Positions 50,047 to 59,331 of a stretch of 64,000 nucleotides of DNA are shown here, in pieces. Source of the stretch: Lentzea sp. NBRC 102530 (lineage in GTDB: Bacteria > Actinomycetota > Actinomycetes > Mycobacteriales > Pseudonocardiaceae); contig NZ_BSTF01000004.1 in the NCBI RefSeq assembly GCF_030269365.1, positions 310,001 through 374,000 on the forward strand, written 5' to 3'. The position numbers were made by a program, and so were the translations under genes. The notes under the pieces are model-generated. The model ran no database searches, had not been told where the DNA came from, and saw only the letters and a list, made by a program, of their open reading frames with translations. The stretch's first letter is position 1. Every line of letters begins with the position of its first letter.

Positions 50047-52329
50047 ATGTCATCGCTGTCGGCCAGTCCCCTGTTGATCGACAGCGGGACCACCCGCAGC
50101 CTCGAACGCGCCCGTGCCGCCGACCACGTCGTGCTGACCGGGCCGGCCGGCTGCGGCAAGACCGCGGTGCTGCGGACGTTCGAGCACACCGTCGCGGTCG
50201 ACGACGGGCACCTCCTCGGCGAGGACGACGTCGACCGCCTCCTCCACGAGGTGCGGGCCGGGGGCCGGCTCGTCGTCGCCCATCGTCCCTGGCCGGACAA
50301 CCGCGCCCTCGCCCGCCTCGTCGCGGCACTGCCCGGCTCCGCCGTCCGGGTGCGGCTGCGGCCCCTGTCCCGTGAACACGTCCGTTCGCTCGCGACGCAC
50401 GTGCTGGACATCGAGGTGAGCGAGGCGTTCGCCCACCGCCTGCACGACCGCACCGGCGGCACGCCGAGGTTCGTCCTGGACGAGCTCTCACCCGACCCGC
50501 GCGCCGCGTTCGCCCGTCACCTCGACGAGCTGTCCGTCGCCGCGAACGATCTGCTGCTGGTCCTGGCCCTGGGAGCCCCGTTCGACGTGGACCTGCTCGC
50601 GACCGTGCTGGTGCTGGAGCCCGGCGCGGTCGCGGAGTCCGCGCAGGCGCTGCGGTCGGCGGGCCTGCTCCAGCTCGACGGCACCCCGCTCCCGGTCGCG
50701 TCCGACGCGATCGCCGCGCTCGCCCCGGTCGACCAGCGCGCGGACCTCCTGCGCGAACTCGCCCTCCGGCAGGCTGGACGCGCCCAGCCGGTGTCGGGTT
50801 ATGCGGAGCAGCTGCTGGAACTCGGGGCCGCGGAGCCGGCGCTGCTCGGTGTGTTCTCCTCCGCCGGCCACGAGGTGATCAACGACGACCCTGCACTGGC
50901 CGCGCGGCTGTTCACCGCCGTCGGCACCGGCACGTCCGCCGACGTGGCGCGGGCACGGGCTCTCAGCGGCGACCTGGACGGCGCCGTGGAGGCGGTGAAC
51001 CTCGACCACGCGGACGAACTGCTGGTCGCCGCGACCGTGCTCACGATGCGCGGGCAGGTCGGCCGCGGCGGCGAACTGCTGCGCCGCTCGGACAACGGAC
51101 TGGCCAGGGGCTTCGCCGTGACGGGTCTGCTCGGCGCCGGCCGCCTCGACGAGGCCCGCGCGATCCGGCTCGCCCCGCACCCCGCCGGCTCGCTGACCGA
51201 CACCCTCGGGCAACGACTGGCCGACGTGCTGCTCGACACCGTCACCGGGCCACCCATGGCCGCCGTCTCCGCCGCGGTCGCGACCGCAGGGGTGAACCAG
51301 GCCGGTTCCCGAGCCTCGGTGCAGCCCGACAGCCCGACCGCGCTCGCCGCGCTGATCTGCGTCCACGCGGGCGAGTTGACCGTCGCGAAGTCCTTGCTCA
51401 CCAAGGCCGTCCGAGGTGATGACGGCCGGGGGCTGCACGCGGACCGCCACCGGCTGTTGCTCGCCTGCGCGGAACTGCTGGGCGGTGACGTCGAGGTGGC
51501 GCAACAGTTCGTGTGGCCGCAGACCGGCAGAGAGCCCAGGGAGGCGCTGTTCGCCGCGGCGCTGGACCTCGGTACCGCCCGCCGCACCGGTGACCTGCAC
51601 GCCCTGCGCGCCGCGTGGGAACCGGCCCAGCAGGCGCTCGTCGTGCACCCCGTCGACCTCTACACGCTGATCCCCCTGACCGAGATCGCCGTCGCCGCGG
51701 CGAGGATCGGCCAGTTCCACCGCGTCGAGGCACACCTGGCTGAAGCGTGGACGTTGCTCGGCAACCTGGGCGACCCTCCACTGTGGTCGGTCCTGCCGCG
51801 CTGGCACGCCTTCCACGCGTCGTTGCTGCTCGGCGACCACGAGGCCGCCGAAGGGCACACCGCGGCGCTGGAGGGTGCCGCGGAGGCGCTGCCGTTCGCC
51901 CGCGCCCTCGCCGCCGGCGCGCGGTGCTGGAGCCGAGCCGGCCGAGGCGAGGTCGACCACGTGCGCGTGGAGACGGTGGCACAGGAGTTGCGCGCGCACG
52001 GCCTGCGCGCGGACGCCGCGAGGCTGGCCGGGCACGCCGCCATGCACACCACGGACCGCAAGGCCATGACGCAGTTGCTCGACATCGCGCGGCAGTTCCA
52101 CGGCACGAGCGGCGGCCAGGGCAACGCCGAGGTGCTCAGCGACCGCGAGCAGGAAGTGGCCGCGCTCGTGCGCGACGGCCTGACCTACCGCGAGGTCGGC
52201 GACGCGTTGTTCATCTCGGCCAAGACCGTCGAGCACCACGTCACCCGCATCCGCAACAAGCTCGGCGCCAAGAACCGGCGTGAGCTGGAACGGGCACTCG
52301 AAGACGTCGACCTGCCCGCGGCGAAGTAG
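50047..52329 (+). CDS. IniR-like large LuxR-family ATPase regulator
   Basis: The 760-residue product has an N-terminal AAA/STAND NTPase with Walker A (GPAGCGKT, near residue 31) and a helical TPR-like middle. It ends in a LuxR-type helix-turn-helix (about 700-760, LSDREQEVAALVRDGLTYREVGDALF, then KTVEHHVTRIRNKLG). Regulators of this layout, called IniR in mycobacteria, sit divergently from iniB and activate it. The gap between the two genes is 197 bp. The inducer is not known, but would probably be a sugar or cell-wall signal, as in IniR. The start is ATG 50047. Confidence 0.88.
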   Translation: MSSLSASPLLIDSGTTRSLERARAADHVVLTGPAGCGKTAVLRTFEHTVAVDDGHLLGEDDVDRLLHEVRAGGRLVVAHRPWPDNRALARLVAALPGSAVRVRLRPLSREHVRSLATHVLDIEVSEAFAHRLHDRTGGTPRFVLDELSPDPRAAFARHLDELSVAANDLLLVLALGAPFDVDLLATVLVLEPGAVAESAQALRSAGLLQLDGTPLPVASDAIAALAPVDQRADLLRELALRQAGRAQPVSGYAEQLLELGAAEPALLGVFSSAGHEVINDDPALAARLFTAVGTGTSADVARARALSGDLDGAVEAVNLDHADELLVAATVLTMRGQVGRGGELLRRSDNGLARGFAVTGLLGAGRLDEARAIRLAPHPAGSLTDTLGQRLADVLLDTVTGPPMAAVSAAVATAGVNQAGSRASVQPDSPTALAALICVHAGELTVAKSLLTKAVRGDDGRGLHADRHRLLLACAELLGGDVEVAQQFVWPQTGREPREALFAAALDLGTARRTGDLHALRAAWEPAQQALVVHPVDLYTLIPLTEIAVAAARIGQFHRVEAHLAEAWTLLGNLGDPPLWSVLPRWHAFHASLLLGDHEAAEGHTAALEGAAEALPFARALAAGARCWSRAGRGEVDHVRVETVAQELRAHGLRADAARLAGHAAMHTTDRKAMTQLLDIARQFHGTSGGQGNAEVLSDREQEVAALVRDGLTYREVGDALFISAKTVEHHVTRIRNKLGAKNRRELERALEDVDLPAAK

Positions 52330-52445
52330 TCACCTCATCGGGTGTATCGGCGCTCTCGCACCCATCCGGTGCCCAGGCGCGCCACGGATGTACTGAGCGC
52401 GGATCCGCCAGATGCGGTTCAGCCGGCTCGGGACGGCGCCACGCA

Positions 52446-52487
52446 CGTCCCTGTGCGTCTGTTGTTGGAACTGGACGCACAGGGACG
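52446..52487. repeat. 13-bp inverted repeat next to tRNA-Lys
   Basis: CGTCCCTGTGCGT and ACGCACAGGGACG are perfectly complementary with a 16-nt loop. It lies between the LuxR gene stop and tRNA-Lys. The right arm is part of a GGACGCACA direct repeat. It has no T run. It could be a terminator for the regulator gene or a remnant of an integration site beside the tRNA. Confidence 0.5.
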
Positions 52488-52509
52488 CACAAATCGGATG
52501 GGCGCCCGG

Positions 52510-52546
52510 AAAGCAGAAAAGCGGGTAGAGACGAATCTCTACCCGC
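52510..52546 (-). terminator. Rho-independent terminator of tRNA-Lys
   Basis: GCGGGTAGAGA and TCTCTACCCGC (52521-52546) form an 11-bp stem with a 4-nt loop. On the minus strand it is followed by TTTTCTGCTTT. It lies 11 bp after the 3' end of tRNA-Lys. Confidence 0.92.
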
Positions 52547-52556
52547 TTCTCCGGTG

Positions 52557-52630
52557 TACGCCGCCAGGGACTCGAACCCCGGACCCGCTGATTAAGAGTC
52601 AGCTGCTCTAACCAACTGAGCTAGCGGCGC
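52557..52630 (-). tRNA. tRNA-Lys (anticodon CTT)
   Basis: Reading the minus strand, the 74-nt gene folds as a cloverleaf. The acceptor arms are GCGCCGC and GCGGCGT (one G-U pair), with D-arm TAGCTCAGTTGGTTAGAGC, an anticodon loop with CTT flanked by the GCTGA stem, and TTCGAGT in the T loop. The CCA tail is not encoded. A rho-independent terminator follows. Confidence 0.97.
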
Positions 52631-52707
52631 TTGTTTGTGTGCCGGAGCCTTGCTCGTTCCGACGTGAAGAACGTTAGCACGGGGGTTCCAGCGAGTTTTC
52701 GCGGGGG

Positions 52708-53319
52708 TCACCTGCCGGACGCCGCGACCCCCGTGTGCAGGAGCCACTGGGCCGCCGCGTAGGTCGGCATGACGCCCGCCGACGCCACCCGCGCCGCGCG
52801 TCCCCCGAGGACGAACCGGCTCGCGCCGAGCAGGGCGTCGGAAACCGCGAACAGGGCCGCACCACCGAAAACGCGCCGCGAGCCGGTGCCTCGGGCGGTG
52901 GAGGCGGCGGCCACCATCGTGCCCAGGGTGAGCGCGTAGAGGCCTACCGGTTTGCCGAGCGGGCCTGCCGCGCGGGCGAAGACCACGGCACCGAGGGACG
53001 AGGCCGCGACGATCGGGAGGACCGCCTTGCGGGTGCCCGGGGTGGAGCGGCGGGCCAGGGCCGCGGTGTAGCCGACGTGGGCGGCAAGGAAGCTGAAGAG
53101 TCCTGTCCGGAATGCCCGGTCCGAGTCGCCCAGCAGGGCGATGTCGCCTGCCCAGGAGCCGGCCAGGCCCACCGCCATCCCCGCGTCACGGGGTGGGGTG
53201 GCCACGGCGAGGGCGGGCATCAGTGCGGTCTTCGTCACAGCACGTGCCGTGGCTCCGCGACGCACGGTCGCCGCGATCGAGTCCACGATCGCGGCAACCG
53301 CGTACACCTGGTTCTTCAT
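52708..53319 (-). CDS. Lysoplasmalogenase-like membrane protein (YhhN/TMEM86 family)
   Basis: The 203-residue product has about seven hydrophobic helices. GLAGSWAGDIALLGDSDRAFRTGLFSFLAAHVGYTAAL and LFAVSDALLG carry the conserved acidic residues of the YhhN family. Family members hydrolyse the vinyl ether bond of lysoplasmalogens or act on related lipids. It may be read through from the protease gene upstream. Its ribosome site is inside a strong hairpin at 53321-53346. Confidence 0.82.
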   Translation of the reverse strand: MKNQVYAVAAIVDSIAATVRRGATARAVTKTALMPALAVATPPRDAGMAVGLAGSWAGDIALLGDSDRAFRTGLFSFLAAHVGYTAALARRSTPGTRKAVLPIVAASSLGAVVFARAAGPLGKPVGLYALTLGTMVAAASTARGTGSRRVFGGAALFAVSDALLGASRFVLGGRAARVASAGVMPTYAAAQWLLHTGVAASGR

Positions 53320-53320
53320 G

Positions 53321-53346
53321 GAGCACCTCTCGCCATTGAGGTGCTC
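53321..53346 (-). promoter_or_regulatory. Hairpin overlapping the ribosome site of the lysoplasmalogenase gene
   Basis: GAGCACCTC and GAGGTGCTC (9-bp perfect arms, 8-nt loop) lie immediately before the ATG at 53319. The GAGG ribosome site is within the 3' arm, so the structure could block translation. It is 12 bp past the stop of the M4 protease and could also act as its terminator. Confidence 0.5.
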
Positions 53347-53358
53347 AGACTAGAAGCG

Positions 53359-55623
53359 TCAGCTCAAGGTCACCGCCGTGTCGTCGATCACGAACGACGT
53401 CTGCAGCGACGCGTCCTCGACGCCGGTGAACTTCACCGTCACGGTCTGGCCGGCGAACGACGAGAGGTCGTACATCTTCGCCGCGTAGCCCGAGGCCGCG
53501 TCGGTGTTGGAAAGCGTTGCCAGCGTGGTGCTTCCGGCCGTCACGGTCAGCTTGTCGTAGACGGTGCCGCCGGTCTCGCGGGTGTCGATGTGGACGTAGA
53601 AGGTCAGCGATGCCTTGCAGCCCGCGGGGATCGTCACCGACTGGGAGAGCGAGTCGGTGTGCGACGAGCCGTAGCCGTTCAGCCACGACGACCAGGTGCC
53701 GGTGCGGGCGGGCTGGCCGTCGGCGCTGTGCTGGCCGATGACGCCCGAGGTGGCGGTCCAGGAGGCGGTGCCGGACTCGAAGCCGGGGTTCAGGAGCTTC
53801 TGGCCCGAGCAGTTGCCGCCGGTGCCGCCGACGGTCCAGGAGAACGACGCTGAGCCGGTCTTGCCGGTGCTGTCGGTGGCCGTCACGGTGACGTTCGAGG
53901 TGGCGGCGGTGGTCGGGGTGCCGGAGATGGTGCCGCCGTTCACCGAGAGGCCGGCGGGCAGGCCCGTGGCGGAGAAGGTGTACGGGGCGGTGCCGCCGCT
54001 GGCCGACAGCGGGAGGCTGACCGCGGTGCCCACGGTGGTGGACTGGTTGCCGGGGTTGCTGACGGTCACGGTGCCGGTGGCGCTGCACGTCGGGTCGGCG
54101 GACTGGGCGGGCACGCTGACGGCGTCCCAGGCGGCCTTGACCGTGTTGAACTCCGCGCAGCTGCCGGGGTAGAGGTTCTTGGCCGCGGTGAGGGTCCAGG
54201 TGCGGTACTTCAGGTAGGAGCTGCTGGAGGTCTTGAGCAGCATGGCGTTGTAGAAGATCTTGATGGCCTTCTCGACGCCCAGGCCCGTGATGGACGTGTT
54301 GTTGCACGTCGTGCTGGACGGCTGGCCGTTGGTCGGGTCGGTGCCCTGCGAGAGCAGGTAGAACCAGTGGTTGCCGGGGCCGGCGGCCGCGTGCACCTCG
54401 GTGTTCGGGATGGAGCTCGAGTAGCAGTTCGCGTGGTTCAGCGCGGACGGGTTGTACATGTTGCGGATCGGGCCGCGGCCCACGAGGTCGATCGTCTCGC
54501 CGACCAGGAAGTCCGGCGTGTCGTAGGGGGACGGCTCGTTCGCGAACCACTCGGTGGTGGCGCCGAAGACGTCCGCGACGAACTCCTGGGTGCCCGCGCC
54601 GGAGATGCCGCCGGGGGTGTGGTCGTCGATGCCGTGGCCGAGTTCGTGGGCGACGACGTCGATCGAACCGATCCACTGGCCCGCGCTGTTGTGCCCGATC
54701 TGGACCTGGCTGCCGTCGTAGTAGGCGTTCTGGTCGTTCAGGCCGACGCGCATCGGCCAGCCGCCGCCGTTGCCGTCGAAACCGTTGCGCCCCAGCCACT
54801 GCGAGAGCATCTTCGCCTCGGTCTGGGCGGCGAAGAGCACGTCGACGCAGCCGGTCTCGCGGTTGGTCCGGGTGCCGTTGCCCCACGTGTCGGTGGTCTT
54901 GGTGAACGTCGTGTTGTTCGCCGCGTCCTGGCAGCTCACGTTGGTGAGCGTCGGGTCCTTGAGCGAGTAGTTCGAGCCGGAGTGCGTGGTGGCGATGGTG
55001 ACGGGGTTCGGGCCGTTCCAGCCGCTGGTGCCGGTGCCGTGCAGGACGCGTTCCTGCTTGCGCAGCACCTTGCCGCTCAGCGCGTCCACGACGACGTCCA
55101 GCTTGCTCGGGCCCTCCGCGTCACGGCCGGTCACCGTGATCTTCCAGGCGAGCAAGGGCGTGGTGTCGAGCGCGTAGACGACCTGCTCGGCCGCACCCAC
55201 GCCGTCCACGGTGGACATGGTGGTGCGGGCGGTGGCCTCGGCCTGCGCCTTGGTGACGGAAGCCTTGGTCGCGGGCAGGTTGATCGTGGCGTTCTGGCTG
55301 ACGGAGGTCTGCAGGACCTGCCCGGTGGAGTTCGTGACGACGACGAAGTCGCCGCCCACCACCGGCATCCCCTTGTAGGTCCGGTCGTACGGCACGTACT
55401 TCAGGCCGTTGGTGGACGAGATGACGCCGTGCCGCACGAACGCGTCGTCCGCGCCGGCGTGCAGTTCGGCCGGGCGGCCGGCGACGAGGCTCGCGGCCGC
55501 GTCGACGGCCAGCGCCTCGGCGGACGGAACGGGCTGGGCGGAGGCTTGGATCCCGAGCGGGCTGAGCACGGCGGCGACGAGTGAACCCGCTGCGGCCAGC
55601 ACGAGAGAACGTCTCGCTTGCAT
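53359..55623 (-). CDS. Secreted M4 (thermolysin-like) metalloprotease with Ig-like and C-terminal beta domains
   Basis: The 754-residue product has a signal peptide, a fungalysin/thermolysin-type propeptide with PepSY (about 40-190), then the M4 catalytic region: VAHELGHGIDDHTPGG carries the HExxH zinc site near residue 324, and QEFVADVFG is the downstream Glu motif. At the C-terminus are a putative Ig domain (GNQSTTVGTAVSLPLSASGG, about 530-610) and a beta-sandwich starting LLNPGFESG (about 620-754) that may bind carbohydrate or the cell surface. It would be an exported protease that self-processes. A lysoplasmalogenase gene follows it. Confidence 0.92.
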   Translation of the reverse strand: MQARRSLVLAAAGSLVAAVLSPLGIQASAQPVPSAEALAVDAAASLVAGRPAELHAGADDAFVRHGVISSTNGLKYVPYDRTYKGMPVVGGDFVVVTNSTGQVLQTSVSQNATINLPATKASVTKAQAEATARTTMSTVDGVGAAEQVVYALDTTPLLAWKITVTGRDAEGPSKLDVVVDALSGKVLRKQERVLHGTGTSGWNGPNPVTIATTHSGSNYSLKDPTLTNVSCQDAANNTTFTKTTDTWGNGTRTNRETGCVDVLFAAQTEAKMLSQWLGRNGFDGNGGGWPMRVGLNDQNAYYDGSQVQIGHNSAGQWIGSIDVVAHELGHGIDDHTPGGISGAGTQEFVADVFGATTEWFANEPSPYDTPDFLVGETIDLVGRGPIRNMYNPSALNHANCYSSSIPNTEVHAAAGPGNHWFYLLSQGTDPTNGQPSSTTCNNTSITGLGVEKAIKIFYNAMLLKTSSSSYLKYRTWTLTAAKNLYPGSCAEFNTVKAAWDAVSVPAQSADPTCSATGTVTVSNPGNQSTTVGTAVSLPLSASGGTAPYTFSATGLPAGLSVNGGTISGTPTTAATSNVTVTATDSTGKTGSASFSWTVGGTGGNCSGQKLLNPGFESGTASWTATSGVIGQHSADGQPARTGTWSSWLNGYGSSHTDSLSQSVTIPAGCKASLTFYVHIDTRETGGTVYDKLTVTAGSTTLATLSNTDAASGYAAKMYDLSSFAGQTVTVKFTGVEDASLQTSFVIDDTAVTLS

Positions 55624-55918
55624 TTTTCTCCTCGTTGCAGGGCGAACAGACCCGGCCCGCGGTGGCAGGGGGAGCCGGGTGTCCGTCGAGGTGAATGTCC
55701 AGGTAGGGCAACGAAAGGATGAGTCGCCGCGAGATCGTTAACAAGGACTAACTTATTCACACAAATCATTCGTGCGCATTTGTGGGAGTTGCGTCCGCGC
55801 ATTCCTTTGTCAGGCTTGATGTTCGGTTTGCCCGGAGAAGTTCCCGTTGGGTCGTGCGCGGCAGGTGGCCCGTTCGCCGGAGTCGGACGAGACCGCGATC
55901 AACTCCCCGAGCACCGGA

Positions 55919-57403
55919 TCATGCCGGTGTCGCCGCGCGCACGGGCGTGAAGTCGTAGTCCGACAACGGGAAGCTGCCCGCTGCCCGGTGCGCGCTCACG
56001 GTCGAGGTCGGCCGCAGCAGCGTCGCCTCCCCGTGCTGGTTGAAGTAGTAGCTGCGGGCCGTGGCGCACTGGCCGAGCGAGAACACGGTGTTCTGCGTGA
56101 CCTTCGACCGCATCCGGCCGAGGAACTCGTCGTTCGCGCGCTGGGTGACCTCGAAGACGGCCGAGCCACGCGACCGCATCCCCGTGAACAGGCGCCGCAT
56201 GTGCGTCATCTGGCACTCGATCGTCGTGAAGTACGACAGGCCGCTGTAGGAGTACGGGCTGTTGAGCGACAGGTAGTTCGGGAACCCCGGCACCGTCACG
56301 CCCTCGTAGGCCTGGAACCGGTGCTGCCGCCACCACGCGCCGAGGTCCCTGCCGTCGCGGCCGATCACCTCGAACGCCGGGAAGTTGGTGTCCCACAGGT
56401 TGAAGCCGGTCGCCAGCACGAGCACGTCGACGTCGGTCCGCCCGGAGGCCGTGACGAGACCACGGGCGTCGATCCGTTCCACGCCATCGGTTTCCAGTCG
56501 CACGTGCGGCTGGGTGAACGTGCGGAAGTAGTCGTTCGAGAACGTCGGCCGCTTGCAACCGAACGAGTAGTCGGGCGTGAGCTTGCGCCGCAGCAACGGA
56601 TCCCCGACCTGCCGGTGCAGGTGTGCCCGGCACCAGCGCTCGGCCAGCCGGTTCACCACCCGGAGCTGCTTGTAGCGCACGACCCCGGAGATCATCATCA
56701 GCTCCAGGACCGCGTTGCCGATCCACCGCACGGCCCGTTGCGCGAACGGCAGCCGCGCGAACAACGTCCGCACAGCAGGGGGAATCGGGTGGTCCGGCTT
56801 CGGGCTCACCCAGATCGGCGTGCGCTGGAACACCGTCAACGCCGACGCCTGCCGCGCCAGTTCGGGGATCAGCTGCACCGCGGTCGCACCGGTGCCGATG
56901 ATCGCCACCCGCTTGCCGGTCAGGTCGACGGGCTCCCACGCGGCCGTGTGCACCACACGCCCCTCGAACGACGAAACACCGGGGATGTCCGGCGTCTTCG
57001 GCATCGAGAGGAACCCCGTCGCGGTCACCAGGTACCGCGCGGTGAACACCGCATCGCCGGCCACGACCTCCCAGTGATCGCCCCGCCAGCGCGCGGAGGT
57101 CACCGTCACCCCGAACCGCATCAGCGGCCTCAGCCCGTACTTCACCGCCACGTGCTCGGCGTACCGCTTGAGTTCATGGCCCGGAGCGAACAGCCGCGAC
57201 CAGTGCGGGTTCGGCTCGAACGAGTACGAGTAGGTCGGCGACGGGATGTCGACGGCGAGTCCCGGATAGCGGTTCACGTGCCACGTGCCGCCGAGGTCGT
57301 CCTCCCGCTCGAGGATCAGCAGGTCGCCGAACCCGAGCCGCTTGAGCTCGATCGCCGCGCCCATGCCGCCGAACCCCGCGCCGACGATCACCGCGTCGTG
57401 CAT
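55919..57403 (-). CDS. Baeyer-Villiger-type flavin monooxygenase
   Basis: The 494-residue product has two Rossmann motifs (GAGFGGMGAA near residue 9 and IIGTGATAVQL near 175) and, between them, FEGRVVHTAAW, which matches the Baeyer-Villiger fingerprint FxGxxxHxxxW. It also has YPGLAVDIPSPTYSYSF near the FAD end. It would convert ketones to esters or lactones using NADPH and oxygen. ATG 57403 has a GGGAGG ribosome site. It is divergent from a TetR regulator 103 bp away, which probably controls it. Confidence 0.9.
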   Translation of the reverse strand: MHDAVIVGAGFGGMGAAIELKRLGFGDLLILEREDDLGGTWHVNRYPGLAVDIPSPTYSYSFEPNPHWSRLFAPGHELKRYAEHVAVKYGLRPLMRFGVTVTSARWRGDHWEVVAGDAVFTARYLVTATGFLSMPKTPDIPGVSSFEGRVVHTAAWEPVDLTGKRVAIIGTGATAVQLIPELARQASALTVFQRTPIWVSPKPDHPIPPAVRTLFARLPFAQRAVRWIGNAVLELMMISGVVRYKQLRVVNRLAERWCRAHLHRQVGDPLLRRKLTPDYSFGCKRPTFSNDYFRTFTQPHVRLETDGVERIDARGLVTASGRTDVDVLVLATGFNLWDTNFPAFEVIGRDGRDLGAWWRQHRFQAYEGVTVPGFPNYLSLNSPYSYSGLSYFTTIECQMTHMRRLFTGMRSRGSAVFEVTQRANDEFLGRMRSKVTQNTVFSLGQCATARSYYFNQHGEATLLRPTSTVSAHRAAGSFPLSDYDFTPVRAATPA

Positions 57404-57419
57404 CGCTGCCTCCCGAACC

Positions 57420-57462
57420 CCGAAACGGAATCGCGTGTCAGTTTCGGAACCGTATGTCAGTT
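57420..57462. promoter_or_regulatory. Candidate TetR operators between BVMO and TetR genes
   Basis: CCGAAAC (57420-57426) and GTTTCGG (57441-57447) form a 7-bp inverted repeat. TGTCAGTT occurs twice, at 57437 and 57455, 18 bp apart. Both are in the divergent gap and cover the expected promoter of the monooxygenase gene. Which one the regulator binds is not clear. Confidence 0.45.
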
Positions 57463-57506
57463 CAGCTCGTGATCGCAAGAGCGCGCAGGTCATAGACTCC
57501 TGACCC

Positions 57507-58133
57507 ATGACGTCCAGTGCCGAGCCCGTCAGCCGCGCCGAGCGCAAGAAGCAGGAGTTGCGCCGCGAGATCATCGACGCGGCGTTCGACTGCTTCGCCG
57601 AGCGCGGCTACCACGCCACGGGCATCGCCGACGTCGCCGCGCGGCTCGGCATCGGGCACGGCACCTTCTACCGCTACTTCCAGAACAAGCGGGACATCGT
57701 CGACCACGTGGTGGACGACCTGGTCGGGCGCGTCACCGGTGCCCTCACCGCCGAGAACGCCCCGGACGCCGTGTCGACGCTCGCCGAGTACCGCGAGCAG
57801 TCAGCGCGCATCGGCGAGTCGCTCGGCCGGATCTTCGGCGAGGACCCGAGGGTGCCGCGCCTGCTGCTGTTCGAGGCGCCCGGCATCGACCGAGCGATGT
57901 CCGAACGCATCCTCGACCTGTTCGACCTGGCTGCCTCGCTCACGGCCGCGTACCTCACGCACGGCGTGGAGCTCGGTTACCTGCGCGCGGACCTCGACAT
58001 CGACAACACCGCGCGGGCCATCAACGGCATGATCCTCGGCACCGCGATCTCCTCGCTGCGCACGCCGGAAGCCCAGGTGGCGCAGAGCGAAGCGCTCAGA
58101 AGGATCATGTACGACGGCATCGCCGCACGTTAG
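57507..58133 (+). CDS. TetR-family regulator, probable repressor of the BVMO gene
   Basis: The 208-residue product has a TetR helix-turn-helix (GIADVAARLGIGHGTFYRYFQNKRDIV) and a helical ligand domain. It is divergent from the Baeyer-Villiger monooxygenase gene. Its stop overlaps that of the convergent M20 gene by 3 bp. It likely represses the monooxygenase until the ketone substrate binds. Confidence 0.88.
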   Translation: MTSSAEPVSRAERKKQELRREIIDAAFDCFAERGYHATGIADVAARLGIGHGTFYRYFQNKRDIVDHVVDDLVGRVTGALTAENAPDAVSTLAEYREQSARIGESLGRIFGEDPRVPRLLLFEAPGIDRAMSERILDLFDLAASLTAAYLTHGVELGYLRADLDIDNTARAINGMILGTAISSLRTPEAQVAQSEALRRIMYDGIAAR

Positions 58134-59320
58134 GCGAGCCAGGTCCGCGCGGCCACGACCAGGGCGTCCACCCCGGTGGTGAGCGTCGGTTCGAGGTCCG
58201 GCGCGTAGTCGGGGGCGTGGTTCATCGCGACGGGCTGACCGGGCTCGCGCCGGCCGAAGTCCGTGCCGCCGAGGAACCAGAACACCGTCGGGACGCCCGC
58301 CGACGCACCGAACACGCCGACGTCCTCGCTCGCGTTCACCACCGCGCCGGGGATCAGGTTGTCGCTGCCGAAGTGCTCGGCGAACGCGGCCATCGTCCTC
58401 GCCGTGGCGTCCGGATCGGACACCAGCACGGGGGTGCCGTCGTACCAGTCGAACTCGGGCTCGCGCGGTGCGCCGGACGCGGCGGCCTCGGCCCGCACGA
58501 TCCGTTCCACGGCGGCCTTCACGATGCCGCGGACGTGCTCGTTGAACGACCGGATGTTCACGCCGATCTCGGCCGTGTCCGGGATGACGTTCTCCTTGGT
58601 GCCCGCCTGCAGGCGACCGACCGTCACGACGGCCCGTTCGGACGGCGCGACCTCGCGGGACACGATGCCCTGCAGCCGCACCACGCAGTGCGCCGCCATC
58701 AGCACCGGGTCGATCGCCGTCTCGGGCGCGGACCCGTGGCCGCCACGCCCGTGCAGCGTCACCCGCACCGAGTCTGAGGCCGCCATCACCGGCCCGCTGC
58801 CATGCGCGATCATCCCGGCCGGCAACGGGCTGACGTGTTGTGCCAGCACGACTTCCGGCGTGCCGAACCGGTCGAACAACCCGGCGTCGACCATCGCCCG
58901 CGCACCCTGCCCGAGCTCCTCGGCGGGCTGGAACACCACGAGCAACGTCCCCGACCACTCGGCACGAGCCGCGGCCAGCCGTTCGGCCGCCCCGATCAGG
59001 CACGTGGCGTGCATGTCGTGGCCGCACGCGTGCGCGACCGGCACGTCCGCACCGTCCGGAGTGGTCGCGCGCACCGTTGAGGCGTAAGGGAGTCCGGTCG
59101 CCTCCAGCACGGGCAACGCGTCGATGTCCGCGCGCAGCAGGACGGTCGGGCCCTCGCCGTTGCGCAGCACGCCGACCACGCCCGTGCCGGCGAACCCGGT
59201 CGCGACCTCGTACCCCAACGGCCGCAACGCGTCCGCGAGCACCCCGGCCGTGCGGAACTCCTGCCACGACAACTCGGGGTGCGCGTGCAGATCGCGGTAG
59301 AGCGCGTGCAGATCGGGCAC
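58130..59320 (-). CDS. M20-family amidohydrolase
   Basis: The 396-residue product has the M20D metal motifs LLRADIDALPVLE and HACGHDMHATCL, PAEELGQGARAMVDAG with the catalytic Glu, and the lid domain His in GHGSAPET. It belongs to the aminoacylase/hippurate-hydrolase group and would cleave an amide bond of an N-acyl amino acid. It starts at a GTG (59320) with GAGGAG as ribosome site, 11 bp after the stop of a truncated gene relic. Confidence 0.92.
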   Translation of the reverse strand: MPDLHALYRDLHAHPELSWQEFRTAGVLADALRPLGYEVATGFAGTGVVGVLRNGEGPTVLLRADIDALPVLEATGLPYASTVRATTPDGADVPVAHACGHDMHATCLIGAAERLAAARAEWSGTLLVVFQPAEELGQGARAMVDAGLFDRFGTPEVVLAQHVSPLPAGMIAHGSGPVMAASDSVRVTLHGRGGHGSAPETAIDPVLMAAHCVVRLQGIVSREVAPSERAVVTVGRLQAGTKENVIPDTAEIGVNIRSFNEHVRGIVKAAVERIVRAEAAASGAPREPEFDWYDGTPVLVSDPDATARTMAAFAEHFGSDNLIPGAVVNASEDVGVFGASAGVPTVFWFLGGTDFGRREPGQPVAMNHAPDYAPDLEPTLTTGVDALVVAARTWLA

Positions 59321-59331
59321 GGGGTTTCTCC

